Source: Pelecanus crispus (taxonomy: Eukaryota > Chordata > Aves > Pelecaniformes > Pelecanidae). Taken from it: DNA of 64,000 bases. The notes under the pieces are model-generated. The model was not told where the DNA came from. It did not search any database and was given only the letters and a program-made list of their open reading frames with translations. Positions 62,930-64,000 of this stretch are shown piece after piece. Within the stretch, counting starts at the first letter, position 1. Each line of letters begins with the position of its first letter. Both the position numbers and the translations under genes were made by a program. The stretch covers positions 133,049,388 through 133,113,387 of the forward strand of contig NC_134644.1 of assembly GCF_030463565.1 (NCBI RefSeq). The letters are read 5' to 3'.

Positions 62930-64000
62930 TGAAGGGGAAGGTCCAGCCAGGGGGTTGCCGAGGGTCAGTCAGTCACCCCCACGGATTACGACTGCCCCTG
63001 TTAAAAAAAAAAAGGAGGGTGATTGTGGTGGGGGATTCCCTCCTGCGGGGAACTGAGGGCCCGATCTGCCGCCCGGACCCATCCCACAGGGAAGTCTGCT
63101 GCCTACCTGGGGCCCGGGTTAGGGACATTACGAGGAAACTGCCTGACCTCGTGAGGCCCTCCGATTATTACCCACCGCTGGTTATACAGGTGGGCAGTGA
63201 CGAGATTGCAGAGAGAAGTCCTAGGCCAATGAAGAGGGTGGGAGTGTCGATCTGCTCGAGGGTAGGATGGCCCTGCAGAGGGACCTGGACAGACTGGATC
63301 GATGGGCCGTGGCCAACTGTATGAGGTTCAACAAGGCCAAGTGCCGGGTCCTGCACTTCGGTCACAACAACCCCATGCAACGCTACAGGCTTGGGGAAGA
63401 GTGGCTGGAAAGCTGCCTGGCCGAAAAGGACCTGGGGGTGTTAGTAGATAGCCGGCTGAACATGAGCCAGCAGTGTGGCCAGGTGGCCAAGAAGGCCAAC
63501 AGCATCCTGGCTTGTATCAGGAATGCTGTGGCCAGCAGGAGCAGGGAGGTGATTGTCCCCCTGTACTCGGCGCTGGTGAGGCCGCACCTGGAATACTGTG
63601 TCCAGTTTTGGGCCCCTCACTACAAGAAAGACATTGAGGTGCTGGAGCGTGTTCAGAGGCGGGCAACGAAGCTGGTGAAGGGTCTGGAGAACAAGTCTTA
63701 TGAGGAGCGGCTGAGGGAACTGGGGTTGTTTAGCCTGGAAAAGAGGAGGCTGAGGGGAGACCTTATCGCTCTCTACAACTACCTGAAAGGAGGTTGTAGT
63801 GAGGTGGGTGTTGGTCTCTTCTCCCAAGTAGCTAGCGATAGGACAAGAGGAAATGGGCTTAAGCTGCGCCAGGGGAGGTTTAGACTGGAAATTAGGAAAA
63901 ATTTCTTTACGGAAAGGGTGGTCAGGCATTGGAACAGGCTGCCCAGAGAGGTGGTGGAGTCACCATCCCTGGAGGCGTTTAAAAAACGGGTAGATGTGGC
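62930..64000 (+). mobile_element. Young CR1 LINE with internal deletion, running off the window
   Basis: The first part encodes a CR1 ORF1 esterase-type segment: KKKRRVIVVGDSLLRGTEGP, then CCLPGARVRDITRKLPDLV and LVIQVGSDEIAERS. From about 63246 the sequence is the distal third of ORF2 in another frame ([20 protein letters not shown] onward). The rest of ORF1, the endonuclease and most of RT are missing, so some 2.5-3 kb is deleted compared with a full CR1. The ORF2 part has no stop to position 64000. The 5' edge is approximate (62860-62940). The 3' tail lies outside the window. Confidence 0.9.
63246..64000 (+). pseudogene. CR1 ORF2 distal part, open to the window edge
   Basis: At least 251 sense codons in one frame cover the region after the RT catalytic box: [85 protein letters not shown] and the end block [18 protein letters not shown]. 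It cannot act alone because the endonuclease and RT active site are absent. The absence of stops and frameshifts marks it as the youngest CR1 copy here. Confidence 0.85.

Larger units (their letters stand above)
62665..64000 (+). other. SDCBP: SDCBP intron after sixth coding exon (partial)
   Basis: Starts with the GTAAAA donor and runs off the window end. Most of it is a CR1 insertion in the same orientation as the gene. The remaining coding exon or exons of SDCBP are not in the window. Confidence 0.85.

Noticed and set aside
63441-63929. 162-codon minus-strand frame
   Set aside because: Antisense shadow of the CR1 ORF2 in the SDCBP intron.

Overview
This is nuclear DNA from a bird, probably a neoavian. 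Three things point that way: six or more CR1 LINE fragments with the avian (ATTCTATG)n tail; a solo LTR whose ends and internal sequence I recognise from many neoavian genomes; and the conserved gene order UBXN2B - CYP7A1 - SDCBP. All genes are intron-split, so most of the sequence is intron, UTR, intergenic DNA and retroelement debris. I found no prokaryotic features, tRNA, rRNA or CRISPR.

Layout. (1) 1-609: end of the last intron and the terminal coding exon of UBXN2B (+), then a 3'UTR to about 2.1 kb. (2) 2.1-24.6 kb: intergenic, with CR1 copies clustered at 7.5, 11.4-14.7, 16.4 and 21.5 kb and an ancient LINE tail at 17.9-18.1 kb. (3) 24.6-32.7 kb: the complete CYP7A1 gene (-), six coding exons giving 513 codons plus stop, with a TATA box, a bile-acid-response-type element (HNF4/LRH-1) and an AT-rich 3'UTR. 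(4) 32.7-48.7 kb: intergenic space between the divergent CYP7A1 and SDCBP, containing a solo LTR (34.35-34.89 kb), a CR1 tail (36.3 kb) and a second candidate LTR (about 43.4-43.9 kb). (5) 48.7-64 kb: SDCBP (+), with a CpG-island promoter and probable untranslated exon 1, then six coding exons giving the first 249 residues of syntenin-1. The last residues lie beyond the window. The intron after the sixth coding exon holds a young CR1 in which an ORF1 esterase fragment is joined directly to the distal part of ORF2 and which is still open at the window edge.

The three genes do not act together. UBXN2B is a p97/VCP adaptor, CYP7A1 is the rate-limiting hepatic enzyme of bile-acid synthesis, and SDCBP is a PDZ scaffold for exosome biogenesis and syndecan trafficking. 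They are neighbours through conserved synteny. UBXN2B and CYP7A1 converge tail to tail; CYP7A1 and SDCBP diverge head to head about 16.5 kb apart.

I saw no sign of an unknown multi-gene system. The points most worth a second look are the chimeric CR1 in the SDCBP intron, the conserved bile-acid-response element with an LTR about 1.9 kb upstream of CYP7A1, the GGCCCC hexamer tract in the SDCBP promoter, and the candidate LTR at 43.4-43.9 kb.
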